Positions 1 through 9,785 of a stretch of DNA of 62,000 nucleotides are shown here, one piece after another. The stretch covers positions 612,347 to 674,346 of the forward strand of contig MNCI01037709.1 in NCBI GenBank assembly GCA_015680685.1. Reading direction: 5' to 3'. The translations under genes and the position numbers were made by a program. Position 1 is the first letter of the stretch. Each line of letters begins with the position of its first letter. Under the pieces are notes generated by a model that saw only the letters and a list, made by a program, of their open reading frames with translations, did no database searches and had not been told where the DNA came from. Source of the stretch: Gnetum montanum (lineage: Eukaryota > Streptophyta > Gnetopsida > Gnetales > Gnetaceae).

Positions 1-424
1 CAAGGTATTAATTACATGATGATTCATTTACCCTTGCTAATATATGATTGTGTTGTGTGTGCAGATGACGATCATACAACAACGGATTGGATCTGGAACA
101 AACACTTGGAATGGAGCAGCACTGAAGCAGCTATGCAAGGAGCAAGATCAATGGCGCGCTTATGGACGGACAACGAAGGTGCAATCTTGGCATTGGCAGC
201 AGCAACACTTCTTTCTCTCTCTCTTTCTCAACTGCCAACAAAGGCCTAATGTCATTGTAATAAGGTGTTTACCCTTGTTGTCATAAACACCAGTTTTGTC
301 AAGTCTTGTAATGATGATCCGTTCACATGTCATCCCATTAGTTCCATTTCCCTCAATAATTCCATACCTTCCCGATATTATTGTAAGGAACTTGAGGACG
401 AGTTTTCATTCAGTCATGGGCGTA
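1..424 (+). mobile_element. R1: 3' internal end of an LTR retrotransposon, truncated by the window
   Basis: This stretch ends in a polypurine-tract-like segment (about 405-424, ending CATGGGCGTA) directly before a complete LTR, so it is the 3' internal end of a plus-strand element that starts outside the window. The part from about 255 (TTGTCATAAACACC and on) resembles the pre-PPT region of R6 and R3, where a related GTTCATGACACC-like string lies at the same distance from the LTR. The short open frames in 1-250 show no domain I recognise. Nothing in it shows whether R1 carries pol or ORF2. Confidence 0.7.
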
Positions 425-1273
425 TGATGAGACGCGATATGCACAAGCCATGATATCGCATCCCATGCGATATCGTGTTGTCCCATGCGATGTCGCGTAT
501 GCGATATCGCGGTCCACCGCCAAACCTATAAATAAGAGGCGGCACTCCCCTTATTTCCCATCCTAGGCTTAAAGTAGGGAAACTCTGACAGGTTGATCAC
601 TCCAGAGATAGAATATTTTCCATGTGCCCGTAGTAGGAGTCCCCAAGTGAACGAATCTTTATTCGAGCAGCTTTGTACCTGAATGCAAGTTGTGTACCGC
701 AATAAAGACGAGCTTTGTGGATAAACCTTGCAGTGCATGGAATATGATTTATTACATGTTATTTATTACCTGCATTAGCGCAGCATGAGTACGACTTGAT
801 TACGAGCATCTACGGATGTGTACAGCTAGTCAAGGAATCAGCTGCTCATCACGTTTAGGCTAGTTAAGTGCCTTAGTACGACCACTTCGAGCACGTGCGT
901 TACATGTGGTGATCCCAGTAACGATTAGCGTTTGGTAGCCACAGTTGCATAGTTCAGGGTGTGTACGGTAAGTGGGAACGAATGCTAATGCTAGTTAATT
1001 TAGACTTAGTCCTTAGTTAGAGTTAGTTAGCTTTCTCAACACTTCGCTCTTAGCATAGAAGACATAAAACCATAAAAGACCATAAAAATCATATACCTCA
1101 GACTTACTTAACCATACACCGTGAAAACTACAAGTAAGTTTGGGAAGACAACGAATGATTAACCCCAAGTGTTCCATGGGGCGTGTAGGCATTTAGTCTG
1201 CGGAGTTTGACCGGATCGCATGTGCTACGCTCATTTCGTATGGTTGAGTGTAAGGGTACCTCGCCACTCATCA
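425..1273 (+). repeat. R1 3' LTR (849 bp)
   Basis: Starts TGATGAGACG right after the polypurine tract and ends CGCCACTCATCA, the terminal repeats shared by every element here. It holds a U3 motif array, a TATA box at 526-534, and an R/U5 part that recurs in the other LTRs (GCAGTGTGAT-like and AATAAAGA-like words, then GTACGGTTGAGTGTAGGGGTACC-like sequence near the end). CpG dinucleotides are better kept than in the other LTRs, which suggests a younger copy. The flanking 5 bp at 1274-1278 would be the target duplication, but the partner is outside the window. Confidence 0.9.
430..534 (+). promoter_or_regulatory. LTR U3 promoter: GATATC palindrome array and TATA box
   Basis: GATATC or near-GATATC words sit at about 434-440, 452-457, 469-474, 489-494 (GATGTC) and 503-508, mostly within a longer palindromic context such as TGCGATATCGC, spaced 14-20 bp. 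A canonical TATA box (CTATAAATA, 526-534) follows the last copy by about 18 bp. The position just before the U3/R boundary is where a retrotransposon promoter is expected. The binding factor is unknown to me. Similar arrays occur in the LTRs of R4, R5, R6 and the solo LTR. Confidence 0.75.
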
Positions 1274-1560
1274 CATTGTCACCTTAACTGTCACCATGAT
1301 CATACCTATCACTGTCATTGTAACTGTACCGTAACCATCATTGTTTATACTAATAATAAATATTCATTATTACCCACCATTTATAATTATTTTGTCACTA
1401 CGTCACACAAAATCGTTGTAAAAAAATTGATTTGAACCCAACCCAATCATCATCATAACTGTAATTATAATCGTAACCATCACTATTTATAATAATAATG
1501 AATATTCATTATTACTCATCATCTATAATAATAAATATTCATTATTACCCATGTGGGGCC
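1274..1560. repeat. AT-rich tandem duplication with palindromic core
   Basis: A segment containing CGTAACCATCA, then TTTATA, AATAATA and ATTCATTATTAC, occurs at about 1330-1376 and again at about 1471-1518, and the AT-rich core occurs a third time at about 1525-1551. The second copy contains a perfect 22-bp palindrome at 1493-1514 centred on AATATT. No coding potential is visible. Origin unknown; it could be a decayed small inverted-repeat element or a local duplication. Confidence 0.6.
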
Positions 1561-3582
1561 CTGCGCGTGAGGGAATATGAAAAGATGAATGGGGAACCCA
1601 AGGGTGATGCGTTAATGAATATGGTTTTTTGATGCTTCCTCTCATAAACAAACTTATGCAAGAAAAACCCAATAATGATAATTGTTGATCTTCTAGTAAC
1701 TTTCTTCCCTATTTTTTCATTAGGTCATTTCTATTCCTAGTTCTTCAATGCTTAAATAATTATAGGTCTTCTAAATTTATTCAAATACTAAAACCTAGAA
1801 AATTCCTAGTTCTATTCCTAGTCACTTGTACAGGGCAGTTTTTGAGGAACCGGTGAATCACCTTTAGTGAGGACCACGTCGTGGATAAGGGACGGTGGAT
1901 GGCGGTGGCTATCGGCTGGGCACAGCTAAGGTGGCACGCGTTATAAAAATAACTTCAAGTTTTATCTTTTAGCCAAATCTGGTAAGATAATAAAAATATT
2001 ATTATTTATTATTATTATTATTAGGTTTAACTGTAACAACGTTACGGGAGACTTTGTCAGTGGACTACCGTATGGCGCATTTCGTGGCACGGGCGATACG
2101 GCTTCTTGAAATGATAATAGTATCATAATTTGGTTCATGTCATTAGTATTAGAATAAGTGGCCGTTTGTTTAAAAAGAAACGGGTCACCTGACGTCGTGC
2201 GATCAAGTCTCCGCCAAGGACACATGCGACCATGCCACTGGTCTTTCTGTCCCAACTACGAATATTCGCACCGCCAAAACGGTCAGACCACGATCAATTC
2301 GCTTCTGGCTTCTCGGCCCCGTAGCAGATGACCTTTCTGCAAACGCGTATTTATTTGATTTCTTTATGCAGCGAAATTCGAAGATTAGCCGCAATGAAAG
2401 GGATATTTTGGTTATGGAGAGCAGGTCAAACGCACAAAGGTTGCAGGTAAGACGCTCGCGAACTTGGAAAACCGGAGGACGAAGCAAACAAGGTTTCTCC
2501 GTCGAAATGCTTCAAATGGCCGTCAAAAAATGACAGCGTTGAAATTGCCTAGATCGCGGTGGGAATGCACGTTAGAAACGCAACGAACGGGAGTCAAACT
2601 TTTGCGGGACGTCAAACTCATTAGGTAAGTGCGGCCTCCACTGTTAGCTTCCAAGAACGCAACGACCGCAGCAGAGGATCTGATCAGAAAATCGCTCTTA
2701 TTATTTATTATATTGCCAGTGCGGAACCGAAAGTGATGAACCTAAGGAAGGTTCTTGCTCCTGATATTTTTGCTTCGATGAACCTCCGGGCGTACGACCT
2801 GTTGATCTAAGGTTTTCTGTTTTAATTTACTTTGTATGTCTCCGGCTTGAACGGCGGTCCAAATGCATGGCTTCTGCCTGATTTTCAAGACCGATGGTAA
2901 ATCTTGGCCGGATTGCTCCTGGATTTATTGTTTTTATTGAGGCTTACAGTCTGCCGGAAATTTTAATTATTTTCTTCAAGTGTTTTCTGGTGCATTCTTT
3001 TATTCATCGGTTTTGGAGAAGTTTAAGGTCATGAGTGAGATTCGCGTTAATTTCATTCTGCTTCGTCCCGAGGATTTTCAGTTGTTTTGTGATGCCATGG
3101 CAGCATTTCTTCTGGGACATGCCTTGCCTAGACAATTTAATCGCTGTTTTTATCTCATTAACATCAGCAAAAATTTTGCCCTCTTCTCAGCGTTGACATT
3201 CGAGCGTTCATCTGCCTTGTCCGTCCGTTTTGTCTTGCGGTTCAATGGAATATAAATAACGAGTCCGCTGAGAAATCAAAATCTGGGAGGTTTGAATGCC
3301 TTTCCTTTGCGAATTGCTTCATTGCATTTTCTCTGTTTTCATTTGTGTTTGATTTGCACTAAAAGGATTTTGTGTTTGAAGCAAGTTGAAATTGGCCTTA
3401 GGTCTCTTTTGATGTTTTGCAGCAAACGCTATTATTGGAAATGCACATGATTAGCTTGTCAGTTTGCATGCTTGATGCTTTTATTTCCTCAGCATTTTAT
3501 AAATTCTGAAACAGAGTTTCGCATTTTGAATAACAGGAATCATTTTTCAAAAGCATATTTGAGGTGCTAGTTCCTGTGTGTA
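1561..3582 (+). other. Upstream region and probable 5' leader of the PGSIP7/8-type gene
   Basis: No protein-coding frame I can support. From about 1860 to 2840 the sequence is clearly richer in G+C and CpG (GACGTCGTGCG, TCGCGAAC, GGCGGTCC) than the surrounding retrotransposon DNA, as expected for the unmethylated promoter and leader of an active gene. A simple TTA repeat lies at about 1998-2023. Two strong plus-strand donor-like sites occur (CAG/GTAAGA near 2448 and TTAG/GTAAGTG at 2625), with acceptor-like TTTTGCAG ending at 3422 and AACAG near 3536. A 5' leader intron is therefore plausible. The start of transcription cannot be fixed by eye. Confidence 0.45.
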
Positions 3583-5574
3583 ATGGACAGATTTTGCTTT
3601 AGGAAGCTTGGTTTCCTACTTGTCCTGTGTTTTGTGCTATCTGCATTTTCGTGTGATGCTCTGGAAGCAAATAAACGTTCCAAGAATGCCTACGCTACGA
3701 TGATGTACATGGGAACACCAAGGGACTACGAATATTATGTAGCGATCCGTGTTCTGTTTCAGAGTCTTGTGCGTCTAAAAGCCAATGCTGATCTTGTTCT
3801 TATCGCTTCCAAGGATGTCCCTGCTCGCTGGATAAGGACGCTGTAAGAGATTCCAGCTTTTTCACTTTTGTAATGTTAAGTTTTTCTTTTTTCTGCTTTA
3901 TCTGATACCCATCCGATTTTCTGCTGGTCATTTGAATTTATGGCAGGCAAGAAGAAGGAGTCATTGTCAAGTCCGTGGATAACATCGAGAATCCATACAG
4001 AAATCAACCAGATTTTGACAAACGGTTCACGCTGACACTGAACAAGATCTACGCTTGGAGCCTTGTAGAATACGATCGTGTTGTTATGCTAGACGCAGAT
4101 AACCTTTTCGTTCAAAATACCGATGAGCTCTTCTTTTGTGGCAAATTTTGCGCTGTCTTCATCAATCCTTGCATTTTTCATACCGGACTCTTTGTACTCC
4201 AGGCATGGCCTTTTACTTGCAAAGATTTATATATTTATTTCAAAGAATTGGGAAAGGTCGTCTGTCTAACTTCTGCTTCCTACAGCCATCAAATGAAGTT
4301 TTTAATGATATGGTAAGAGAACTCGCAAAAGGAAGGGAAAACAGGGACGGTGCAGATCAGGGATTTCTTTGCTCTTATTTCAAGGACCTGCTTGCCAGTC
4401 CATTATTTCAACTTCCTCTAAATGGATCCAGACTCGACGGACAGTATCGACTTCCCCTCGGATATCAGATGGATGCTTCTTATTATTGTAAGTCGTGCAT
4501 TCGAACGTTTTACCGTACGAGCTGTTTCCTTTCTTTTTTATCGGATTTGCAATTATGATAAAATTTATCATGTAATTGGAGTGAAGACCCAACGCTTTCT
4601 TGTTCCTGAAGCTTAAACGCCTGCCTGCCTTTTAGCCCATTGGCAATTTTTGAAACTGAAACGTTTTTTTTTACGTCCTCGCACCTTCCTTATTAGTCAC
4701 TTCCATACGCTGTTTCATTCATTTCACTCAGGATCCTAATAATTTCCACATCAATATGCGTTCTCCTGCAAGGTTCTGTTTTGAAATATGAGGGACATGT
4801 TATGAGGAATTCCTTTTTTTAGAGTGTTGCAGATTTGAGGCTGAGGTGGAGTGTGCCATGTGGGCCAAACAGCGTGATCACGTTTCCTGGAGCCCCCTGG
4901 ATGAAGCCATGGTACTGGTGGTCCTGGCCCATACTCCCTCTTGGATTATCCTGGCACCTGCAGAGACTACAAACAATAGGGTATGGAGTTTGTATTTTAC
5001 CACCTCCAACGGTTATGACTAATCACCGAATGTTAATTAATCACCAACAATATCTGCGTGCAGGTACATCGCCGAGGTGCCCTTGATTCTAGCAGAAGTT
5101 TTGTTTTACTTAGTGACTATAGCTTTGTCAATAATTTCATACAGATGCAGAGGTTACCCTTCTTCCTCCTCTAAATTGTGTATATGGAAACAAGAACAGA
5201 CGCCGTCATATAGTTCCATCGTCCCAAAGATTTGCATAGTTGCAGGCCTTGTGTCATGTTATCTAGTACCATTTTTCCTTGTACCGAGAACAATTCACCC
5301 TTTTTTCGGTTGGGGGCTTTATTTGTTAGGTTCCATGTCTTATGGAATTGTATTAATAAACGTATTTCAGCTTCAGGGTCTGCCGGTATTCACACCTTGG
5401 TTAGGTATATTGGGATCACTTGTAGTAATGGCATTTCCATTTTATAGCAATGGCATTGTTAGGGCTGTGGCAGTAGGAGTATACGCTTCCTTAGTTAGCC
5501 CCTTTCTGTTTTGGGCTTTTAGCAGAATTATGCCAAAGTGTGAATGTCGGGGTCAAGTCAACAAAATATGCTAG
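3583..5574 (+). CDS. PGSIP8: PGSIP7/8-type GT8 glycosyltransferase, five exons, 458 aa
   Basis: Exons 3583-3842, 3947-4202, 4286-4487, 4833-4980 and 5064-5574 join in frame to 458 codons plus TAG. The protein matches my knowledge of Arabidopsis PGSIP7/PGSIP8 (putative glucuronosyltransferases, GT8, glycogenin-like fold) along its length. The N-terminal hydrophobic stretch (about 8-24) is a signal peptide or anchor. Then come AYATMMYMGTPRDYEYYVA, the metal-binding DAD motif in VVMLDADNLF (136-138), INPCIFHTGLFVLQ, DGADQG (193-198), LPLGYQMDASYY (228-239) and CGPNSVITFPGA (249-260). Five hydrophobic segments (about 295-315, 345-362, 371-390, 401-415, 423-441) make a multi-span C-terminal part typical of PGSIP7/8 and absent from xylan GUX enzymes. 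Location is likely Golgi or endomembrane. The donor is presumed to be UDP-glucuronate or another UDP-sugar; the acceptor is not established from sequence. The gene looks intact and functional. PGSIP7 and PGSIP8 cannot be told apart here. Confidence 0.93.
4203..4285 (+). other. Intron 2 of the PGSIP7/8-type gene, non-canonical GC-AG
   Basis: The conserved protein string HTGLFVLQ/PSNEVF is only recovered if the intron begins with GC (CTCCAG/GCATGG) and ends at CTTCCTACAG/CCATC. Introns 1 (3843-3946), 3 (4488-4832) and 4 (4981-5063) are ordinary GT-AG. A GT-AG alternative using the GT at 4194 would remove the conserved VLQ. The intron is 83 bp, like intron 4. Confidence 0.75.
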
Positions 5575-6041
5575 CAGAACATACCCAAACCGAGGGCTCA
5601 ACCACATGCAAAATCTCCAGCTTTGATGTATTTCTGGGTTGTAATTTTCACTGTTACTTTGCATTTTATTGATTGGAGAAGACTGATTCACACTGCAGTT
5701 CGGCATACACGATGGTTCATTTTTGCTCTGTATTTCATGGATTGGAGTGATTACTGTCAGAATCTTGTAACATGTACTGCAGCATCATGCATGCCCGATT
5801 TCATTGTTATAGAATGATCTTGCCATATGTTACCCACTTGAAATAGACATCTCTCAGTATATTATTTACGAGCTTTATTCACCTATGGCTCCATGTTCTT
5901 CACTTGTTGAATCGTGTATTTTGTTATGATTTGGCTATTAGTTTCTTTGTTGAGTAGAGGACATGATCTTCTTTGGTATATTTGGGTAAAGATGCAAATC
6001 ATGGTGGTATAGGTAATGCTTGGATGGTGTAATAAATATAG
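5575..6041 (+). other. 3' flank and probable 3' UTR of the PGSIP7/8-type gene
   Basis: No further coding sequence is visible. The region is AT-rich, with TTGTAA-like and TGTATTTT-like words that suit plant near-upstream polyadenylation elements, and an AATAAA at 6031-6036 just before the R2 remnant begins. Which site is used cannot be decided from sequence. Confidence 0.35.
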
Positions 6042-6228
6042 CATACGTAGCACAAGCGTTTATGTGCAATCTAGTTGAATTTTGTGGATGAAACTAGTAT
6101 GGCATCTAGATTGTTAAGTATTGATCATTAAGTCGTGACATTTATGGCATCGTTAATGCATCAACCCATGTATCAAAAGGGATGCATAGAAGCATGCCCA
6201 TCGACACAACCCAACTCATGATTTATCA
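6042..6228 (-). repeat. R2 3' LTR, truncated and internally deleted
   Basis: Ends (window right side) CAACTCATGATTTATCA, identical to the end of the intact R2 LTR at 14636-14652. It also shares GTATGGCATCTAGATTGTTAAG-like sequence with the other side of that LTR, but the two pieces lie within 187 bp instead of 834 bp. Most of R/U5 and part of U3 is missing, as is the expected TGATGAG terminus. The left boundary (about 6042, CATACG) is approximate. Confidence 0.75.
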
Positions 6229-6457
6229 TACCCCATGATTGATTGAAAACTCATCCTTGAGTCAACAAAAATAGGATCAAGCTTTTTACAAAATTGGGAA
6301 GATATGAAATCATGGACAAACTAACTTGACTAACTCTAAGTGTTCAATTGTATGGAATTACAATAATTACAAAATTGGGTGTTTAGGAAAACAAAATTGA
6401 ACACCTTTACAAAAGTGGACAGCCAAAGTCCTTTTATGGTCGAAGACAAAGAGAAGA

Positions 6458-9248
6458 TCAAACAATGCTAGGAGGTGAAAGCTTATGGGATGTTGAATGA
6501 CCTTCTCTAGCCTCCAGTGCTTGTGATGGTGGTGGAAGGCGAAAGACATTTAACAATGCCTTCATCTTCTCCTCCTTACTCTGTGAATCATACACAATCC
6601 ACAAGGCATCACCAATGTGGGTTGGTATGAGGATGTTCCTTGGATAGGGCATCATCAAGAACAGTTTCTTGACATTGACAAACCATGCTACAAATTGCTT
6701 GTGTTCAATATTGAACATCTTGATGAGGTTCTGTGGCTTGTGGTAGTCATTCATCCTTTTGGTCAGGTTCTCAACAATTGATTGTTGGTCTATAAATCGG
6801 CTCTTGAGAACTTTAAGTTTTGCATTTGCTATTTCCAGATTTTGTTTTGTGTCCTTATGATGCTTGAACTTAGCTCATAAAAGAGGTACAAGCTGTTCAC
6901 CTATTTCTCCAACTCTGACTGAAGGCTATCAGCATTGCCAAGTTTTCATAAAGGTTAGCTAACTCTATGTATTCTATCATCTCTTCAATCTGCAACTCCT
7001 TTAGGCAGATCTTGACTTTGTTGTAGGCATCCAATCCATCAACGATTGGTTGCCATACATCATGTTTTTGCTGGAGTTGTTGGAGGGCCTAGTTCATTTT
7101 TGCCTTTGCCAATTGAATTTCTTTCTCATTTATCTCTTTGAGGAGGCCAACCTGATACCTGTAATGATTTTATACTCATTCAAATTTCAAGGCCTCATTC
7201 TTCTAGGTGGCTACTTCAATGGCATTTTTCTAGTGAAGGACACAAACATTCTCCATTGAGAGATTGTGATTTTCAACTACCAACCTCCTCAAGTCTATGT
7301 TTACTTTGCTCTTGCTACTATTGCACAAATTCAATCATTTGGTCCTTTTGTGCTTCGACATTGTGCAGGTGATGAATGTCCTTGATCAAAGTTAAGTTCT
7401 TGTGGATTTGCAACAAGTCCTTATTGATGTTGAAGGTTAGGACCTTTGATAAAGATGTGTCGAAGACCGCCATCTCTTTCACATTCTCAACCTCCTTGAG
7501 TTTGTTTTGAAGCTACAAGAAAGCTTCATCTCATATAACTACTTGGCTAAAAATGGTGAGATCGACCAAGTGGGCTTTCAATTCTGCAACTTCGGTAGTC
7601 AATCATCAATTTTCGATCATGGTTGTCTCAAGTTGTGCATTTGCGATGAGGAGCTTGTCGTTGATCTCCAATAGCTCCAAGTGGGTAGTAATGATGTTTT
7701 TTGAGAGATCGAAGATCTTTGAAAATAGTTGCCTAGTTCCCACTAGTCGGTCTAGCATCTCCTTATGTTAGTTTGTACCTAGCCTCTTGCATCCTGCTCT
7801 TGTGGATGCATACACATCTCTAAGTGTAACAACATCTAGCACAGTGATTGCAGAAGCATTCAAGGATTCTACAACTCAATCAACCACCACCTCTGCCACT
7901 ATTTCCTGTTCATGGTGCTACATCACCAAGATAGTCACCCCCTCATCCTCCTCTAGGCACACTGAGAAAGTGGAATCATTCATAGAGATCTTTGGTAATT
8001 GTTGTTGTCCAGGGATGGACATAATTACTTCTCAAGTAGCCAAATTCGATCTCATGGGTGCCTCCATCCTTTGTGCTGAAAATAATGATGCAGCCTCTTC
8101 CAACTAGCTTATTGTTCAAGTTACTTCATTTAAATGACTCAAAGTTGGCTGGTAGACTGAGGGCTCCTCACCACTTAGTCCTTCTTGCAGCTACTGCTAC
8201 TATAGGAGTTTCTCATAGAGCTTCTTCATGTACTTAATTGCCACACAAGCCTCTAGAATTGTTTCTTGAATAGGTGATGGTGGTGGTGATTGCTCCTCTT
8301 TAAGTAACTTGGCGAGCGCTTTATCTTTCATCATCTCTTGCCAAGATGCGGTAGGAGCATGACAAAGTGTGTCATTAGTGTAATGGGCTATTGCTTCCCT
8401 TTTGCAAATTTTTTTGATAAGCAAGGAAAGGGGAGTGTCTTCCTCCCATGTTCATTCTCTTTGAATCTTTTCTCCATCTCTAGGAAGATGAGCTGGGGGA
8501 AATTGACTAGAAATTTTTCATTTAGAGCAACACACACATGGGCAGAGAAGGCAATGATCTTGCTTGGTCTCATCGTTAGATTTAGGTGGTAGACTACAAT
8601 CTTGAAGTAGGCCCTCTTTGCCTTGGTGACTGCACCATACTCCTTACAGTTCACTCTATATCACCATTGGACCCATTCATTTTTGACTCCAAGGTCTACT
8701 TGCATGGAGATCTCTGCCAAAGTTGCCCCACTATCCAACAACCTGAGGACCTCTACAATGGCCTTGACCAAATAGGATACATTGATGTCCTTGATCTTCA
8801 CCATGGTGTTTGCCAATTGATTATTCTAGAAGAAATAAGTCTCTACCATGTAGCAATCCCCACTAGAAGTGAGGATAGGGCACATGGGAAATCCTTGTAG
8901 TTGTGTTTTCACCTCTTTTAGTGCTAGATCCAAGAAGGAACCAAAGTTAAGTTCTTGGAGAACCGCACTTTGGAACTCCTTAGCACAAATTTATCTTAGG
9001 CAAGCTTCAGTCAAGGTGACCTTTAAACTCGATCCAAGCCTTGGCATCTCGTCTCACCTAGACTAGCATATCTCCATTGTGGGAATCTGATGAATAGATT
9101 CCACTTTGAGCTCCTCCCAAAGAGGTCTCTTGGCATGTGTTTTTGCTTCTCCTTCTTGGGGCTGTTGTGGTTGCTGGCCCCTTTCCCCTCTCGGCTGCTT
9201 ATCCCATGGTTGGGATGGTCCTTCTTCTGGTATTCTCTTTGGTGCCAT
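6458..9248 (-). pseudogene. R2 ORF2: plant retrotransposon protein with LPFPCL domain and coiled coil (decayed)
   Basis: The frame starts with ATG at 9248 (MAPKRIPEEGPSQPWDK) and continues, with stops and frameshifts, to a stop at 6458. The N-terminal part is basic and Gln/Pro-rich. A conserved domain follows at about 8654-8388 (YFKIVVYHLNLTMRPSKII ... GRKTLPFPCL), matching what I know of the domain annotated as putative plant transposon protein in plant LTR elements. After a low-complexity stretch comes a long region homologous to the coiled-coil part of R5 ORF2, then a conserved tail (IGDALWIVYDSQSKEEKMKAL). There are no membrane spans or signal peptide, so an envelope role is unsupported. 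It lies after gag and before the PPT. Its function is unknown. The many in-frame stops mean this copy is dead. Confidence 0.7.
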
Positions 9249-9686
9249 CTATGATCAGAAACATAGCCAAGGATTAGTGTTTTATGTGTAACCTATAACA
9301 CTTTAATATCTTGTCTCATTTGGCTAGTTACACTTAGAGTTGTTGTGATCATGGCAAATTGATTATTTTAATATTTTTATTTTATTATAATGACTACCTG
9401 AGTTTATAGGTGAGGTTTAACTTAGGTGAATTAGTGATATTTAGTATTATTTTATTAGTTAAACCATGTGGGAGTTAGAAAAATTTGAAAAAAAAAAATC
9501 ATCAAAAACCATAGGTTTGTGGCCTCCACCACGTAAAGCTCACCTCAGTAGCTGTAGGGTTGAACAACGAATTAATTTGGACAAGCAGTTAGGATGTTAT
9601 GGGCTCGGGAAGGTTGATGGCTCTAAAAATAGCAAAATCTTCATTGGCGTTTTAAAGTAAAGTTGAAATTTTTAAAGTGTCGATGC

Positions 9687-9785
9687 ATATATATATATAT
9701 ATATATATAGTGTTTTTGTGCTGCATCAATGAGGATGCATTGACACATCTAGTTACATCAATGGGGATGCATTCAAGCGGTCGAA
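9687..9785 (-). promoter_or_regulatory. R2 internal promoter-like block upstream of ORF2
   Basis: Read on the minus strand, a cluster of GATGCAT, CATTGATG and CATCAATG words (about 9785-9718) is followed by a TATA stretch that has become an (AT)n run (about 9709-9688), roughly 440 bp before the ORF2 ATG. The same kinds of word (CATCGATG, ATGCATC, GATGCGTCAATG) precede the TATA box of the R2 LTR at about 14652-14570. The arrangement parallels R3 and R5. Promoter activity is inferred. Confidence 0.5.

Noticed and set aside
2980-3255. 91-codon open frame upstream of the PGSIP7/8-type gene
   Set aside because: No recognisable domain or splice continuity with the gene, and it lies in the probable leader or leader intron.
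5623-5817. Open frame after the PGSIP7/8 stop codon
   Set aside because: The C-terminus of the family ends near the TAG at 5574; this frame has no family match and sits in the 3' UTR region.
9687-9709. (AT)n microsatellite as a finding of its own
   Set aside because: Simple repeats of this size are common; it matters only for its position as a likely former TATA box.
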